Notes: generated by a model not told the origin, from the letters alone. A DNA stretch of 64,000 nucleotides from Pseudonocardia sp. 73-21 (GCF_001899645.1 NZ_MKVV01000016.1:107444-171443), one strand, 5' to 3'; positions 9,932 to 19,284 are shown, counted from the first letter of the stretch. Translations and numbers: made by a program.

Positions 9932-10371
9932 GTGCCCACGTACAGCCCGAAGCCCGGCGACATCAACCGCGCCTGGCACGTGATCGACGCTACGGACGTG
10001 GTGCTCGGCCGCCTCGCCACCCACGCCGCCACGCTGCTGCGCGGCAAGCACAAGCCGACGTACGCCCCCCACATGGACACCGGCGACTTCGTGGTGATCA
10101 TCAACGCGGAGAAGATCGCGGTGTCGGGCAACAAGCGCACCGACAAGTTCGTCTACCGCCACTCCGGCTACCCGGGCGGTCTGCGCCAGCGCTCCGTCGG
10201 CGAGATGATCGAGAAGCACCCGGACCGCCTCGTCGAGAAGGCGATCACCGGCATGCTGCCGAAGAACAAGCTGGGTCGCGCCATGAGCAAGAAGCTCAAG
10301 GTCTACGCCGGCCCGAACCACCCGCACGCCGCGCAGCAGCCGGCCGCGTTCGAGATCACCCAGGTTGCTCA

Positions 10372-10375
<4 letters not shown>
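9932..10375 (+). CDS. rplM: 50S ribosomal protein L13
   Basis: L13 is an early-assembly protein of the large ribosomal subunit. The 147-residue product shows the family landmarks [19 protein letters not shown] near the N terminus, the [12 protein letters not shown] core and [20 protein letters not shown] toward the C terminus. It is full length. The start is GTG with GAGGTAG upstream. The stop codon overlaps the possible GTG start of rpsI, as is usual for the rplM-rpsI pair. The nearby ESX-4 locus and glmM reproduce the mycobacterial order. Confidence 0.97.
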
Positions 10376-11007
<632 letters not shown>

Positions 11008-11009
11008 TC

Positions 11010-12353
11010 TTGGGCGAGCGACGTCTTTTCGGCACCGACGGCGTTCGCGGACTGGCCAACGGCGAGCTCCTCACCCCGGAGCTCGCCGTTGCCTTGTCCG
11101 CGTCCGCCGCGCGGGTGCTGGCCGAGAGCGACCGGTCCCATCGACCGGTCGCCGTCGTCGGCCGTGACCCGCGGGCGAGCGGCGAGATGCTCGAGGCCGC
11201 CGTCGTCGCGGGCCTGACCTCCGCCGGTGCCGACGCGGTGCGGGTCGGGGTCCTCCCGACACCGGCGGTCGCGTACCTCGTCGGGGCGCTCGGCGCCGAT
11301 CTCGGCATCATGATCTCGGCGTCGCACAACCCGATGCCCGACAACGGCATCAAGCTGTTCGCCGCGGGCGGCCACAAGCTCCCCGACGCGCTCGAGATCG
11401 CCGTCGAGAACGGCATCGACGCGGCCGCCGCGCGTCCCACCGGTGCGGGCATCGGCCGCGTCCGCGACCTGCCCGACGCCGCCGAGCGCTACGTCGGACA
11501 CCTGCTCGCCGTCACCCCGGCTCCGCTCACCGGGCTCCGGGTCGTCGTCGACTGCGCCCACGGCGCCGCGTCCGTGGTCGCCCCGGAGACCTACCGCAAG
11601 GCGGGCGCGGAGGTCATCGCGCTCAACGCGTCGCCGGACGGGCTCAACATCAACGACGGGGTCGGGTCCACGCACCTGGGCCCGCTGCAGGCCGCCGTGC
11701 GCGAGCACCACGCCGACCTGGGCATCGCCCACGACGGCGACGCCGACCGCTGCCTCGCCGTCGACGCGTCGGGCGCGGTGATCGACGGCGACCAGATCAT
11801 GGCCGTGCTCGCCGTCGCGATGCACGCTGCGGGCGAGCTGGTCGAGAACACGCTCGTCGCCACCGTGATGAGCAACCTCGGCCTGCACATCGCGATGCGC
11901 GAGGCCGGCATCACGCTGCGCACCACCGCCGTCGGCGACCGCTACGTGCTGGAGGAGCTGCGCTCGGGTGGCTTCAACCTGGGCGGCGAGCAGTCCGGCC
12001 ACGTCGTGCTGCCCCGCCTGTCCACCACCGGCGACGGCCTGCTCACCGCGCTGCGGCTGATGGCCCGGATGGCCGCCACCGGCTCGTCGCTGGCGCAGCT
12101 CGCGTCGATCGTCACGCCGCTGCCACAGGTGCTGCTGAACGTCGTGGTGGTCGACAAGGCCGCCGTCGCCGGGTCCGCCGCCGTCGGCGAGGCCGTCGCC
12201 GCCGCGCAGGCCGAGCTCGGCGACACCGGCCGGGTCCTGCTGCGCCCGTCGGGCACCGAGCAGCTCGTCCGGGTCATGGTCGAGGCCCCCACCACGGAGC
12301 TGGCACAGGCCACCGCCGCCCGCCTCGCCGAGGTGGTCGCGGCGGCCCGGTAG
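11010..12353 (+). CDS. glmM: Phosphoglucosamine mutase
   Basis: GlmM converts glucosamine-6-phosphate to glucosamine-1-phosphate in the cytoplasm, on the route to UDP-N-acetylglucosamine and peptidoglycan. The 447-residue product has the N-terminal [10 protein letters not shown] signature, the phosphoserine loop [17 protein letters not shown], the metal-binding DGDADR loop and the C-terminal phosphate-binding [15 protein letters not shown]. The TTG start lies 2 nt after the rpsI stop, so it is read from the same transcript. Its length is normal and no key residue is missing. Confidence 0.96.
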   Translation: MGERRLFGTDGVRGLANGELLTPELAVALSASAARVLAESDRSHRPVAVVGRDPRASGEMLEAAVVAGLTSAGADAVRVGVLPTPAVAYLVGALGADLGIMISASHNPMPDNGIKLFAAGGHKLPDALEIAVENGIDAAAARPTGAGIGRVRDLPDAAERYVGHLLAVTPAPLTGLRVVVDCAHGAASVVAPETYRKAGAEVIALNASPDGLNINDGVGSTHLGPLQAAVREHHADLGIAHDGDADRCLAVDASGAVIDGDQIMAVLAVAMHAAGELVENTLVATVMSNLGLHIAMREAGITLRTTAVGDRYVLEELRSGGFNLGGEQSGHVVLPRLSTTGDGLLTALRLMARMAATGSSLAQLASIVTPLPQVLLNVVVVDKAAVAGSAAVGEAVAAAQAELGDTGRVLLRPSGTEQLVRVMVEAPTTELAQATAARLAEVVAAAR

Positions 12354-12378
12354 GTCCACGTTGCCCACCGCCCCCGAG

Positions 12379-12438
12379 CCTCATGGTCACGTGTGGTGGT
12401 CCGGGAGCCGTGTTCGACCACCACACGCGACCATGAGG
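12379..12438. terminator. Long inverted repeat after glmM
   Basis: Two 23-nt arms (12379-12401 and 12416-12438) pair with one mismatch around a 14-nt loop. The element follows the glmM stop by 25 bp and has no U tract, as in many actinobacterial terminators. It probably ends the rplM-rpsI-glmM transcript. Confidence 0.7.
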
Positions 12439-12528
12439 CGGGTCGGGTGGGCCAGCACGGAGAGGCGGTGAGTGGGAGGTTGTGCCGTTCGGGCCCGCGA
12501 CCATGGCCGAGTCGGGCACCATCGGTGC

Positions 12529-12789
12529 ATGCCATACGCCGTGCACCTGCGTCCCGATCGCCTGCGCGCCCACGCGGGCGAGGCCGATGCACTGGCGGCC
12601 GGGCTGCGGTCGGCGCTGGGTGATCGTCCGGTGGACGGCTCGCCCGACACCGACCGGCTCGTGACCACGCTCCGGCGCGCGCTGCAGGAGCTGGGCGAGC
12701 TCGGCGCGGCGCTCCTGGCCGCGGCCGAGGCGGCCGAGCGGGCCGACGCCGAGGTGGCGGGGTCGCTGCGCCGGACCGGCCGGTCGTGA
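12529..12789 (+). CDS. Small helical protein of unknown function
   Basis: The 86-residue product is almost entirely Ala/Leu/Glu-rich helix (DALAAGLRSALGD, then RALQELGELGAALLAAAEAA). This size and helical-hairpin character recall type VII secretion-linked small proteins, but no WXG motif is present and the family was not recognised. The next gene overlaps its end by 4 nt (GTGA). In M. tuberculosis two small unknown genes (Rv3440c and Rv3439c) occupy the same place between glmM and the next hydrolase-fold gene, so it may be their counterpart. The ATG at 12529 was chosen because the upstream sequence in frame covers the spacer. Confidence 0.65.
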   Translation: MPYAVHLRPDRLRAHAGEADALAAGLRSALGDRPVDGSPDTDRLVTTLRRALQELGELGAALLAAAEAAERADAEVAGSLRRTGRS

Positions 12790-13292
12790 TCCCACCCGGT
12801 GACGACGACCCGGACGCGCGCTGGTGGGGCGGGGTGTCCGCCGCACTGGCCGGAGCGGCGGACGGGGCGGGCAGGCTGGCGCTCGCCGTCGCCGAGGACT
12901 GGCGGGACGGGCACGGGCAGGAGTGGGCCGAGCGGGTCGCGCTCCTGCACCGCGAGCTCGGCCGGGTCGCCGCGGAGTCGTCGGAGATCGTGGCCGCGAT
13001 CGCGCGACGGGCGCCGGAGCCTCCGTCACCACCCGTCGCCGGCCCCCCGACCGCCGGGCCCCGGGCGTCCCTGGTGCCGCCCTCCGGGCCGCCGCTCTCC
13101 TGGCAGGAGGCGCTGGCCCCGCTGCGCGCAGCCGTGCTCGGCGCAGCCGCCGCGACACGCGATCGCGGACCTCGGCTGGGCACTGCGGCCGGCGAGCGCG
13201 TCGACGACGACCTCGGCATGCGGATCGCTGAGCTGTCCGAGCCCGACCGCGACGAGCCCGACCGCGCCGGCTCCGATCCCGGGACCGACTGA
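12786..13292 (+). CDS. Hypothetical protein, Ala/Pro-rich
   Basis: The 168-residue product is translationally coupled to the preceding small gene (GTGA overlap). Residues 1-75 form amphipathic helices (WWGGVSAALAGAADGAGRLA and VAEDWRDGHGQEWAERVALL). A Pro-rich linker, another short helix and an acidic C-terminal tail rich in Asp/Pro follow. No signal peptide, transmembrane segment or known domain was seen. The pairing with the previous helical protein suggests a two-component complex, possibly ESX-related through the nearby ESX-4 locus. That is only an inference. Confidence 0.6.
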   Translation: MIPPGDDDPDARWWGGVSAALAGAADGAGRLALAVAEDWRDGHGQEWAERVALLHRELGRVAAESSEIVAAIARRAPEPPSPPVAGPPTAGPRASLVPPSGPPLSWQEALAPLRAAVLGAAAATRDRGPRLGTAAGERVDDDLGMRIAELSEPDRDEPDRAGSDPGTD

Positions 13293-13306
13293 ACCGGATC
13301 GGGAGC

Positions 13307-14134
13307 TCAGCCGCGGTGCTCCAGCGTGGTGCCGGGCACCTTGCCGTCGACGAGGGCCTCGACGCGGTCCTCGTCGCACAGTTTGTTGAGCAGGAACGCG
13401 GTGACGAGTGCCCGTGTCAGGCGACGGGTCTTCGCGTCGGGGCTGCCGGCGAGCACGAGGTCGCTCCAGTGCCGGCCCTCGAGGAACGCTGTGTGGGACG
13501 CCTTCGGCAGCGTGCGCAGCCACACCGGCCCGCCCGCGGCCGCGGCGATGGGCTCGGCGTGGCCGGCGATCGGCGCCACCATGTCCTTGCCCGCGGCGAT
13601 GTGCAGCGTGGGCACCGTGATCCCGCGGGCCGCGTCGAGCGCGGACGGGCGGGTCTGCGCGGGGGCGATCGTGACGACGGCCGCGACGCGGGGGTGCCCG
13701 ACGGCGGCGACGAGCGCGGCCCCGCCGCCGATGCCGTGGCCCATGATCGCGGTCTGCCGGGAGTCGACGCTGATCCGTCCGTCGCCGAGCCGGACGCCGG
13801 CGCAGACGTCCACGGTGGTGCGCAGGTCGGCCGCGAAGCCGGCGTGGCTCGGCAGGGCACCGCGGTGGTTGGACGGTGCGGCCGCGACGATGCCCCAGGA
13901 CGCCAGGTGGCGCAGCAGATCGGCGTAGCGCGTGGCGGGCTGCAGCCAGTCGTGCCCGAACGCGACGGCAGGCAGGCCCAGACCCTCCTCGGGTGCGAAC
14001 ACGACGCCGGGGATGCCGACCATGCCGAGGTCGCCCCGCAGCACCGGGTGCGGCCCGGGCCTCGACAGCACGTCGAGGCCCTCCTTCGCGTTGCGCAGCG
14101 CAGGTGGCCGGGGGGTCGGGCTGGTCCTGGTCAC
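13307..14134 (-). CDS. Alpha/beta-hydrolase-fold protein lacking the nucleophilic serine
   Basis: The 275-residue product has the alpha/beta-hydrolase order: a strand-rich N terminus (VLRGDLGMVGIPGVVFAPEE), the GHDW oxyanion region, the nucleophile elbow, and the late Asp (AGKDMVAP) and His (PKASHTAF) motifs. The elbow reads MGHGIGGGA, so the expected serine is glycine (G134) while Asp and His candidates remain. It may bind, not hydrolyse, its ligand. The GTG at 14134 is preferred over an upstream start at 14236 because the family match begins soon after it. A hydrolase-fold gene at this position (Rv3438) is part of the mycobacterial order. Confidence 0.78.
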   Translation of the reverse strand: MTRTSPTPRPPALRNAKEGLDVLSRPGPHPVLRGDLGMVGIPGVVFAPEEGLGLPAVAFGHDWLQPATRYADLLRHLASWGIVAAAPSNHRGALPSHAGFAADLRTTVDVCAGVRLGDGRISVDSRQTAIMGHGIGGGAALVAAVGHPRVAAVVTIAPAQTRPSALDAARGITVPTLHIAAGKDMVAPIAGHAEPIAAAAGGPVWLRTLPKASHTAFLEGRHWSDLVLAGSPDAKTRRLTRALVTAFLLNKLCDEDRVEALVDGKVPGTTLEHRG

Positions 14135-14290
14135 GCGGTGACCGTAGTACCGCGGATGTGGTCGCGACCATTCGAGCCCGTGATCGTCACGATCGGGCGA
14201 ACGCGGACCTCCGCCGTTAACGGTGCCGGGGGACACACCGATCTCGTCATCAATCGGGCCATTCCGGCCCTCCGGACACGAGGATGATCG

Positions 14291-14815
14291 ATGACCACAT
14301 TCCGCTCGCTGGGCCGCCCGGCCGCCATCGTCGCTGCCGCCGTCGCGCTGGTGCTCGGCCTCGCCGGCTGCACCTCGACGGTCACCAAGGACGACGTCGC
14401 CGCGTCGATCAAGGCGAAGCTCGACGAGCAGAAGGTCGGTGCCGGCGCCGTCACCTGCCCGGCCGATCTCACGGCGGAGGTGGGTCAGTCGGTGCGCTGT
14501 GAGTTCCAGGTCGACGGCCAGCCGGTCGACGCCGTCGCCACCGTGAAGTCCATCGACGGCAACACCGCCAACTACGACATCACCACCGAGGCGCGGCCCG
14601 TGGCCAGGGCGGTGCTGGAGAAGAAGGTGGGCGACCAGATCGGGCAGAAGGCCGGCGTCACCGTCGACTCCACGGTGTGCACCGGTGACCTCCCGCCGAC
14701 GGTCGGCCAGTCCGTCACCTGCAGCCTGACGGCGGGCGCGGAGAAGGTCGACGTCAAGGTCGCGGTCACGAGCGTCGACGGCGGCCTGATCAACTACTCG
14801 ATCGACACGGCCTGA
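14291..14815 (+). CDS. Lipoprotein with two DUF4333 domains
   Basis: The 174-residue product begins with a signal peptide ending in a lipobox (LGLAGC, Cys at residue 27), so it should be lipid-anchored on the outer face of the membrane. The mature part holds two similar domains of about 70 residues, each with two cysteines (VTCPADL...SVRCEFQVDG and TVCTGDL...SVTCSLTAGA). This is the DUF4333 pattern, probably with one disulfide per domain. The function is unknown; such proteins are common in Actinobacteria. ATG 14291 has GAGGAT upstream. Confidence 0.83.
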   Translation: MTTFRSLGRPAAIVAAAVALVLGLAGCTSTVTKDDVAASIKAKLDEQKVGAGAVTCPADLTAEVGQSVRCEFQVDGQPVDAVATVKSIDGNTANYDITTEARPVARAVLEKKVGDQIGQKAGVTVDSTVCTGDLPPTVGQSVTCSLTAGAEKVDVKVAVTSVDGGLINYSIDTA

Positions 14816-14830
14816 TCACGGCCGGCGCAC

Positions 14831-14836
14831 TATCGT
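14831..14836 (+). promoter_or_regulatory. -10 box for nnr, probable leaderless start
   Basis: TATCGT fits the actinobacterial TANNNT box and lies 8 nt before the GTG at 14845, with no ribosome-binding site between. Transcription would start at or next to the initiation codon. No convincing -35 box was found. Confidence 0.5.
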
Positions 14837-14844
14837 CGCGCTGT

Positions 14845-16269
14845 GTGAGAGGCGTCTGGACGGCCCAGCAGATCCGTGACACCGAGCAAGTGTTGCTGGA
14901 CCGCACCCCGGAGGGCGCGCTGATGCGGCGCGCGGCGTTCGGGCTGGCCGTGCACGCGCGCCGCATGCTGGGCCGGGTGGCAGGCGGCCGGGTCGTGCTG
15001 CTCGTGGGGGCCGGCGACAACGGCGGCGACGCGCTGTGGGCCGGCGTCGAGCTGCGACGCCGCGGGGCCGGCGTCACGGCCGTGCTGATGACGCCCGACC
15101 GGGCGCACCCCGCCGGGCTCGCCGCGCTGCGCCGGGCCGGTGGCCGGACCGTCGACGTCGACGCGGCGCCTGCGGTGCTGGCGGAGGCCGACCTCGTCCT
15201 CGACGGCATCGTCGGCATCTCCGGACGCGGTGGGCTCCGGCCCGACGCCGCCGCGCTGGTCGATGCGGCCTCCGGAGTGCCGGTGCTCGCCGTGGACCTG
15301 CCCAGCGGCGTCGACACCGACACCGGCGCGGTCGACGGCGACGCCGTCACCGCGACGGAGACCTGCACGTTCGGTGCGCGCAAGCCCGTCCACGTCCTGG
15401 CTGCGCCGCGCTGCGGGCCGGTGCACGTCGTCGACATCGGGTTGGGGCCGCTGCTCCCGCCCCCGTACGCGCACGTCCTCACCGCGTCCGACGTGGCCGC
15501 CCGCTGGCCGCTGCCCGGGCCGGCCGACGACAAGTACACACAGGGGGTGGTCGGGATCGCGGCAGGCTCGGCCGTCTACCCGGGGGCCGCGGTGCTGGCC
15601 ACCGGTGCCGCCGTCCTCGCCACGAGCGGCATGGTGCGGTTCGCCGGCAGCGCCGCGGCGGGCGTCCGCGACCACTGGTGGGAGGTGATCGCCACCGACT
15701 CCATCGACGACGCCGGCCGCACCCAGGCCTGGACCGTCGGGCCCGGCATCGGCACCGACGACGCCGGTTACACGGTGCTGGCCACGGCCATCGGGAAGGA
15801 CGTGCCACTGTGCGTCGACGCCGACGCGATCACGCTGCTGAGCAGGCACGCCGACCTCCGCGAGGCGGTTCGGGGGAAGCCGGTGGTGCTCACGCCGCAC
15901 GCCGGGGAGTTCGCGCGGATCGCGGGCGAGGTCGGCCCGGACCGGATCGCGGCCGCCCGCCGCGCGGCCGCCGAGCTGGGCGTGACGGTGCTGCTCAAGG
16001 GCAACGCCACCGTCGTCGCCGACCCGGACGGGCGGACGCTCGTGCATCCGGCCACGAGTTCGTGGGCGGCGACGGCCGGCTCGGGGGACGTGCTGTCGGG
16101 GATCATCGGCGCGCTGCTCGCGGCCGGGCTGGAGCCGTGGTGGGCGGCGGGGTGCGGGGCGTTCCTGCACGCCCGGGCGGCGGAGATCGCGGCCGACGGC
16201 GCCCCGGCCCCGGCCTCGGCGCTGCAGGCGGCGATTCCCGAGGCCATCCGCTCGTTGCGAGCCGACTAG
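14845..16269 (+). CDS. nnr: Bifunctional NAD(P)H-hydrate epimerase / ADP-dependent dehydratase
   Basis: The enzyme repairs damaged NADH and NADPH hydrates. An N-terminal epimerase domain interconverts the R and S forms, and a C-terminal ribokinase-like domain dehydrates the S form using ADP. Both halves are present in 474 residues. The epimerase part has LVGAGDNGGDALWAGVEL (about 53-70) and AVDLPSGVDTDTGAVDGDAV. The dehydratase part has VVLTPHAGEFARIAG and the nucleotide-binding AATAGSGDVLSGIIGALLA near the C terminus. Its place upstream of alr matches the mycobacterial order (Rv3433c). The GTG start has no ribosome site and is probably leaderless. Confidence 0.93.
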   Translation: MRGVWTAQQIRDTEQVLLDRTPEGALMRRAAFGLAVHARRMLGRVAGGRVVLLVGAGDNGGDALWAGVELRRRGAGVTAVLMTPDRAHPAGLAALRRAGGRTVDVDAAPAVLAEADLVLDGIVGISGRGGLRPDAAALVDAASGVPVLAVDLPSGVDTDTGAVDGDAVTATETCTFGARKPVHVLAAPRCGPVHVVDIGLGPLLPPPYAHVLTASDVAARWPLPGPADDKYTQGVVGIAAGSAVYPGAAVLATGAAVLATSGMVRFAGSAAAGVRDHWWEVIATDSIDDAGRTQAWTVGPGIGTDDAGYTVLATAIGKDVPLCVDADAITLLSRHADLREAVRGKPVVLTPHAGEFARIAGEVGPDRIAAARRAAAELGVTVLLKGNATVVADPDGRTLVHPATSSWAATAGSGDVLSGIIGALLAAGLEPWWAAGCGAFLHARAAEIAADGAPAPASALQAAIPEAIRSLRAD

Positions 16270-16311
16270 GTCCTGGACTCGGGCGGCCCGCTCGGTGCAT
16301 GGCCGAGTTCG

Positions 16312-16404
16312 GGGTTGCGCCAGGCGCAGGTGGAGGGCATCCCGATCGTCACGGCCGACAGCTCGTTCGCGCGCCACGACGTCGAGGTCATTGCCGCACG
16401 GTGA
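16312..16404 (+). pseudogene. Remnant of a PIN-domain (VapC-type) toxin
   Basis: After the nnr stop the same frame stays open to a TGA at 16402-16404. The last 30 codons read AQVEGIPIVTADSSFARHDV followed by EVIAAR. This matches the C-terminal end of VapC toxins, where 'LVTaDr-fa-ydVevi' carries a catalytic acidic residue (the Asp of TAD). The rest of the PIN domain and any antitoxin are missing, so this is probably a dead fragment. Confidence 0.55.
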
Positions 16405-16446
16405 CGCTCGGCGCTCCGATCTCCTTGATCGGTACCGCCGGATGCG

Positions 16447-17610
16447 ATGATGGAGGGCGTGGACCATCCTGCCGGGCTCCCGCGCGCAGAGGCTGTGGTG
16501 GATCTCGCGGCGGTCGCCCACAACGTCGGCGTGCTGCGCGCCTCCGCCCCCGACGCGGCCCTGATGGCGGTGGTCAAGGCCGACGGCTACGGCCACGGGG
16601 CCGTCACTGTGGGCCGTGCGGCGCTGGCCGCCGGGGCGTCCTGGCTCGGCGTCTGCACGCTGCAGGAGGCCCTCGACCTGCGGGAGGCCGGTATCACGGC
16701 ACCGCTGCTGTCGTGGCTGCACCTGCCCGGAGAGGACTTCGCGCCCGCCGTCGCAGCCGGCGTCGACCTGTCGGTGGCGTCACGGGCGCACCTCGCGTCC
16801 GTCGTGGACGGCGCCCGACGCGCCGGGCGGCCCGCGCGTCTGCACCTGAAGGTCGACACGGGCCTGTCGCGTGGCGGGGCCCAGCCCGCCGAATGGCCCG
16901 ACCTGCTCGACGACGCGGCCATGGCCGTCGCCGACGGGGTGGCCGAGGTCGCCGCGGTCTGGTCGCACCTCGCCCACGCCGACACCCCCGACCACCCGAT
17001 GCTCGACCGGCAGGCCGCCCGCCTCACCGACGCCTGGCTCGCCGCCCGCGCCCATGGCTTCGACCCGATCCGCCATCTCGCCAACTCGGCGGCCACCCTC
17101 ACCCGGCCCGACCTGCAGCTGGATCTCGTCCGGGCCGGCGTCGCCGTCTACGGGCTGGATCCGCTGGACCGTCCCGTGCCGGAGAGCCCGCTGCGCCCGG
17201 CGATGACGCTGCGGGCGCGCGTCGCGCTGGTGAAACGCGTCCCCGCCGGTGAGGGCGTCGCGTACGGGCACGAATGGGTCACACCGCGGGAGACGACGCT
17301 TGCGCTGGTCCCGCTGGGGTACGCCGACGGTGTGACACGGGCGCTCAACCGCCGTGGCCGCATGACGGTGCTGCTCGGGGGCGAGCGCAGGCCCGTCGTC
17401 GGGCGGGTGTCGATGGACCAGATCGTGGTGGACTGCGGCGACAGCCGCGTCCGGGAAGGGGATCACGCGGTGCTGTTCGGGCCGGGGGACCACGGGGAGC
17501 CGTCCGCCCAGGACTGGGCGGACGAGCTGGGCACCATCCACTACGAGGTGGTGACCGGGATCCACGGACGCCGGGTCACCCGCACCACCGTCGGAGGTCC
17601 GTCGTGGTGA
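16447..17610 (+). CDS. alr: Alanine racemase
   Basis: Alr is a PLP-dependent enzyme that makes D-alanine for peptidoglycan. The 387-residue product has the PLP-binding lysine in VVKADGYGHG (K44), the phosphate-binding and barrel segments through residue about 240, and the second catalytic base Tyr292 in LGYADG within the C-terminal beta domain. SMDQIVVDCG is also typical. Its length is normal. ATG codons occur at 16447 and 16450, and either could start. The downstream hydrolase overlaps by 7 nt and tsaE follows, as in mycobacteria. Confidence 0.95.
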   Translation: MMEGVDHPAGLPRAEAVVDLAAVAHNVGVLRASAPDAALMAVVKADGYGHGAVTVGRAALAAGASWLGVCTLQEALDLREAGITAPLLSWLHLPGEDFAPAVAAGVDLSVASRAHLASVVDGARRAGRPARLHLKVDTGLSRGGAQPAEWPDLLDDAAMAVADGVAEVAAVWSHLAHADTPDHPMLDRQAARLTDAWLAARAHGFDPIRHLANSAATLTRPDLQLDLVRAGVAVYGLDPLDRPVPESPLRPAMTLRARVALVKRVPAGEGVAYGHEWVTPRETTLALVPLGYADGVTRALNRRGRMTVLLGGERRPVVGRVSMDQIVVDCGDSRVREGDHAVLFGPGDHGEPSAQDWADELGTIHYEVVTGIHGRRVTRTTVGGPSW

Positions 17611-18716
17611 GGCCACAGGTGTGGGGCGCGGTCGCCGGCGCGGCGGGCGCGGTCGCGGCCACCGGGGTGGCCGTCGGGGTGGCGGCCCGCAAGCGCAGCC
17701 AGATCGCCACGGACCGCAGGCGCCTGGCCAAGGAGCTCTCCGACGGCGACGAGGCGCCCGGCCTGTTCCCGCCCGGCGAGCCCTCGTCCGTCACGGCCGA
17801 CGACGGCATCCGGCTGTCGTGCGAGGAGATCGAGCCCGCGTCCGGCCAGGCGACGATGACCGTGGTGCTCGTGCACGGATTCGCGCTGGACCGGCGCACC
17901 TGGCACTTCCAGCGCCGCATGCTCGCCGAGCTGACCGAGCCCGCCGTGCGCGTGGTGCTCTACGACCAGCGCAGCCACGGCCGCTCCGAGCGGGCCCCGC
18001 GGGAGAGCTGCACGATCGAGCAGCTGGCCCGTGACCTCGACGCCGTGATCCGCGCGCTCGCGCCCGAGGGGCCGCTCGTGCTCGTCGGGCACTCCATGGG
18101 CGGCATGACGCTCATGGCGCTGGCCGAGCAGCGTCCCGAGCTGTTCGCCGAGCGGGTGGTGGGCGTGGCGCTCGTGTCCACGTCGGCGGGGGAGATGGCC
18201 GGGGCCGGCCTGCCCGGGGCGCTCCTCTCCCGTGACAACCCGCTGCTGCGGGGCGTGGGTCTGATCGCCCGCCTGCAGCCGAAGCTCGAGAAGGGCGTCC
18301 GGCGGGTGGCGGGCGACCTCATCTGGTCGATCACGCGCAGCTACGCCTACGGCGACCGCGGCGTCTCGCCGTGGCTGGTGGACCTCGTCGACACCATGAT
18401 CAGCACCAACGCGGTGGACGCGCTCATCGACTTCGTCGACACCGTGGGCAGCCACAACCGCCTCGCCGCGCTCCCGGCGTTCGCCACGTGCGAGGTGCTG
18501 GTGGCGGCGGGCGAGGCCGACCGCGTGATCCCGTTCGAGCACGCCGAGCGCATCGCCGCCGAGCTGCCGGACGCCACGCTCGTGCGGTTCCCCGGGGTGG
18601 GTCACCTCCCGATGCTGGAGCAGCCCGCGACGATGGACGAGGCGCTGCTGGATCTGCTGGGTCGTTGCGCCGCCCGTCGCCGGGGTGGGCTGCGCCGGTT
18701 GAGGAGGCGGGCATGA
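17604..18716 (+). CDS. Alpha/beta hydrolase, membrane-anchored
   Basis: The 370-residue product begins with a hydrophobic helix (residues about 5-27, AVAGAAGAVAATGVAVGVAA), so it is probably tethered to the membrane. A full hydrolase domain follows: VVLVHGFALDRRTW, nucleophile elbow LVGHSMGGMT, late Asp in AAGEADRVIP and His in GVGHLPMLE. The substrate is unknown; epoxide, ester or lipid hydrolysis are all possible. Two adjacent GTG codons (17604 and 17607) follow GGAGGTCC, and both overlap the alr stop. The 3' end overlaps tsaE (ATGA). It sits in the alr-tsaE-tsaB-rimI-tsaD group. Confidence 0.85.
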   Translation: MVRPQVWGAVAGAAGAVAATGVAVGVAARKRSQIATDRRRLAKELSDGDEAPGLFPPGEPSSVTADDGIRLSCEEIEPASGQATMTVVLVHGFALDRRTWHFQRRMLAELTEPAVRVVLYDQRSHGRSERAPRESCTIEQLARDLDAVIRALAPEGPLVLVGHSMGGMTLMALAEQRPELFAERVVGVALVSTSAGEMAGAGLPGALLSRDNPLLRGVGLIARLQPKLEKGVRRVAGDLIWSITRSYAYGDRGVSPWLVDLVDTMISTNAVDALIDFVDTVGSHNRLAALPAFATCEVLVAAGEADRVIPFEHAERIAAELPDATLVRFPGVGHLPMLEQPATMDEALLDLLGRCAARRRGGLRRLRRRA

Positions 18717-19204
18717 CGATCGACCCCATGACGATCGATACCGAGCTCGAGCTCCCCGACGCCGCCGACACCGAGGCGCTGGGCGAGCGGATCGCCGCCG
18801 ACCTCGGCGCCGGGGACCTGGTCGTGCTGGCCGGCCCGCTGGGGGCGGGCAAGACCGTGTTCGTACGCGGCCTCGCCCGCGGACTGGGTGTGCAGGGCCC
18901 GATCACCTCCCCGACGTTCGTGATCGCCCGCGAGCACCGGTCGTTGCCCGGCGGCGCCGGGGTGTCGCTGGTGCACGTGGACGCCTACCGGCTCGGCGGC
19001 GTCGCCGAGCTCGACGACCTGGATCTCGACACCGACCTCGCGGAGGCCGTGGTGGCCGTGGAGTGGGGCGAGGGCGTGGCGGAGCGCCTCGCCGAGCGGC
19101 ACCTCCTCGTGCGGTTGGACCGGCGGCCGGACGACGTCCGGGTGGCCACCGTGAGCTGGGTCGAGCGAGCGCCTGACCGGCCCGGCATGATCGACCCGAC
19201 ATGA
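18713..19204 (+). CDS. tsaE: tRNA threonylcarbamoyladenosine biosynthesis ATPase TsaE
   Basis: TsaE is the ATPase that works with TsaB and TsaD to put t6A at position 37 of tRNAs reading ANN codons. The 163-residue product has the Walker A loop AGPLGAGKT (about 40-48), the switch region ITSPTFVI and the Walker B-like VHVDAYRL. The DUAL-type aromatic-acidic motif VAVEWGEGV is near the C terminus. ATG 18713 overlaps the hydrolase stop and has GAGGAGG upstream. The last codons and the stop fall inside a 14-bp tandem array, so the exact C terminus depends on repeat phase. Confidence 0.93.
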   Translation: MTIDPMTIDTELELPDAADTEALGERIAADLGAGDLVVLAGPLGAGKTVFVRGLARGLGVQGPITSPTFVIAREHRSLPGGAGVSLVHVDAYRLGGVAELDDLDLDTDLAEAVVAVEWGEGVAERLAERHLLVRLDRRPDDVRVATVSWVERAPDRPGMIDPT

Positions 19205-19284
19205 TCGACCCGGCATGATCGACCCGACATGATCGACCCGGCATGATCGACCCGACATGATCGACCCGGCATGATCGACACCGT
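19187..19284. repeat. 14-bp tandem array across the tsaE stop and HAD gene start
   Basis: Seven copies of ATGATCGAC recur exactly every 14 bp (19187, 19201, 19215, 19229, 19243, 19257, 19271). The 5-bp tail alternates CCGAC and CCGGC, so the higher-order unit is 28 bp. The second copy supplies the tsaE stop codon and the seventh supplies the HAD gene's start codon. Because 14 is not a multiple of three, each copy is in a different frame. Confidence 0.95.

Noticed and set aside
19187..19284. A CRISPR or iteron origin
   Set aside because: The 14-bp units have no spacers, lie between coding genes and include their start and stop codons. No replication gene is near.
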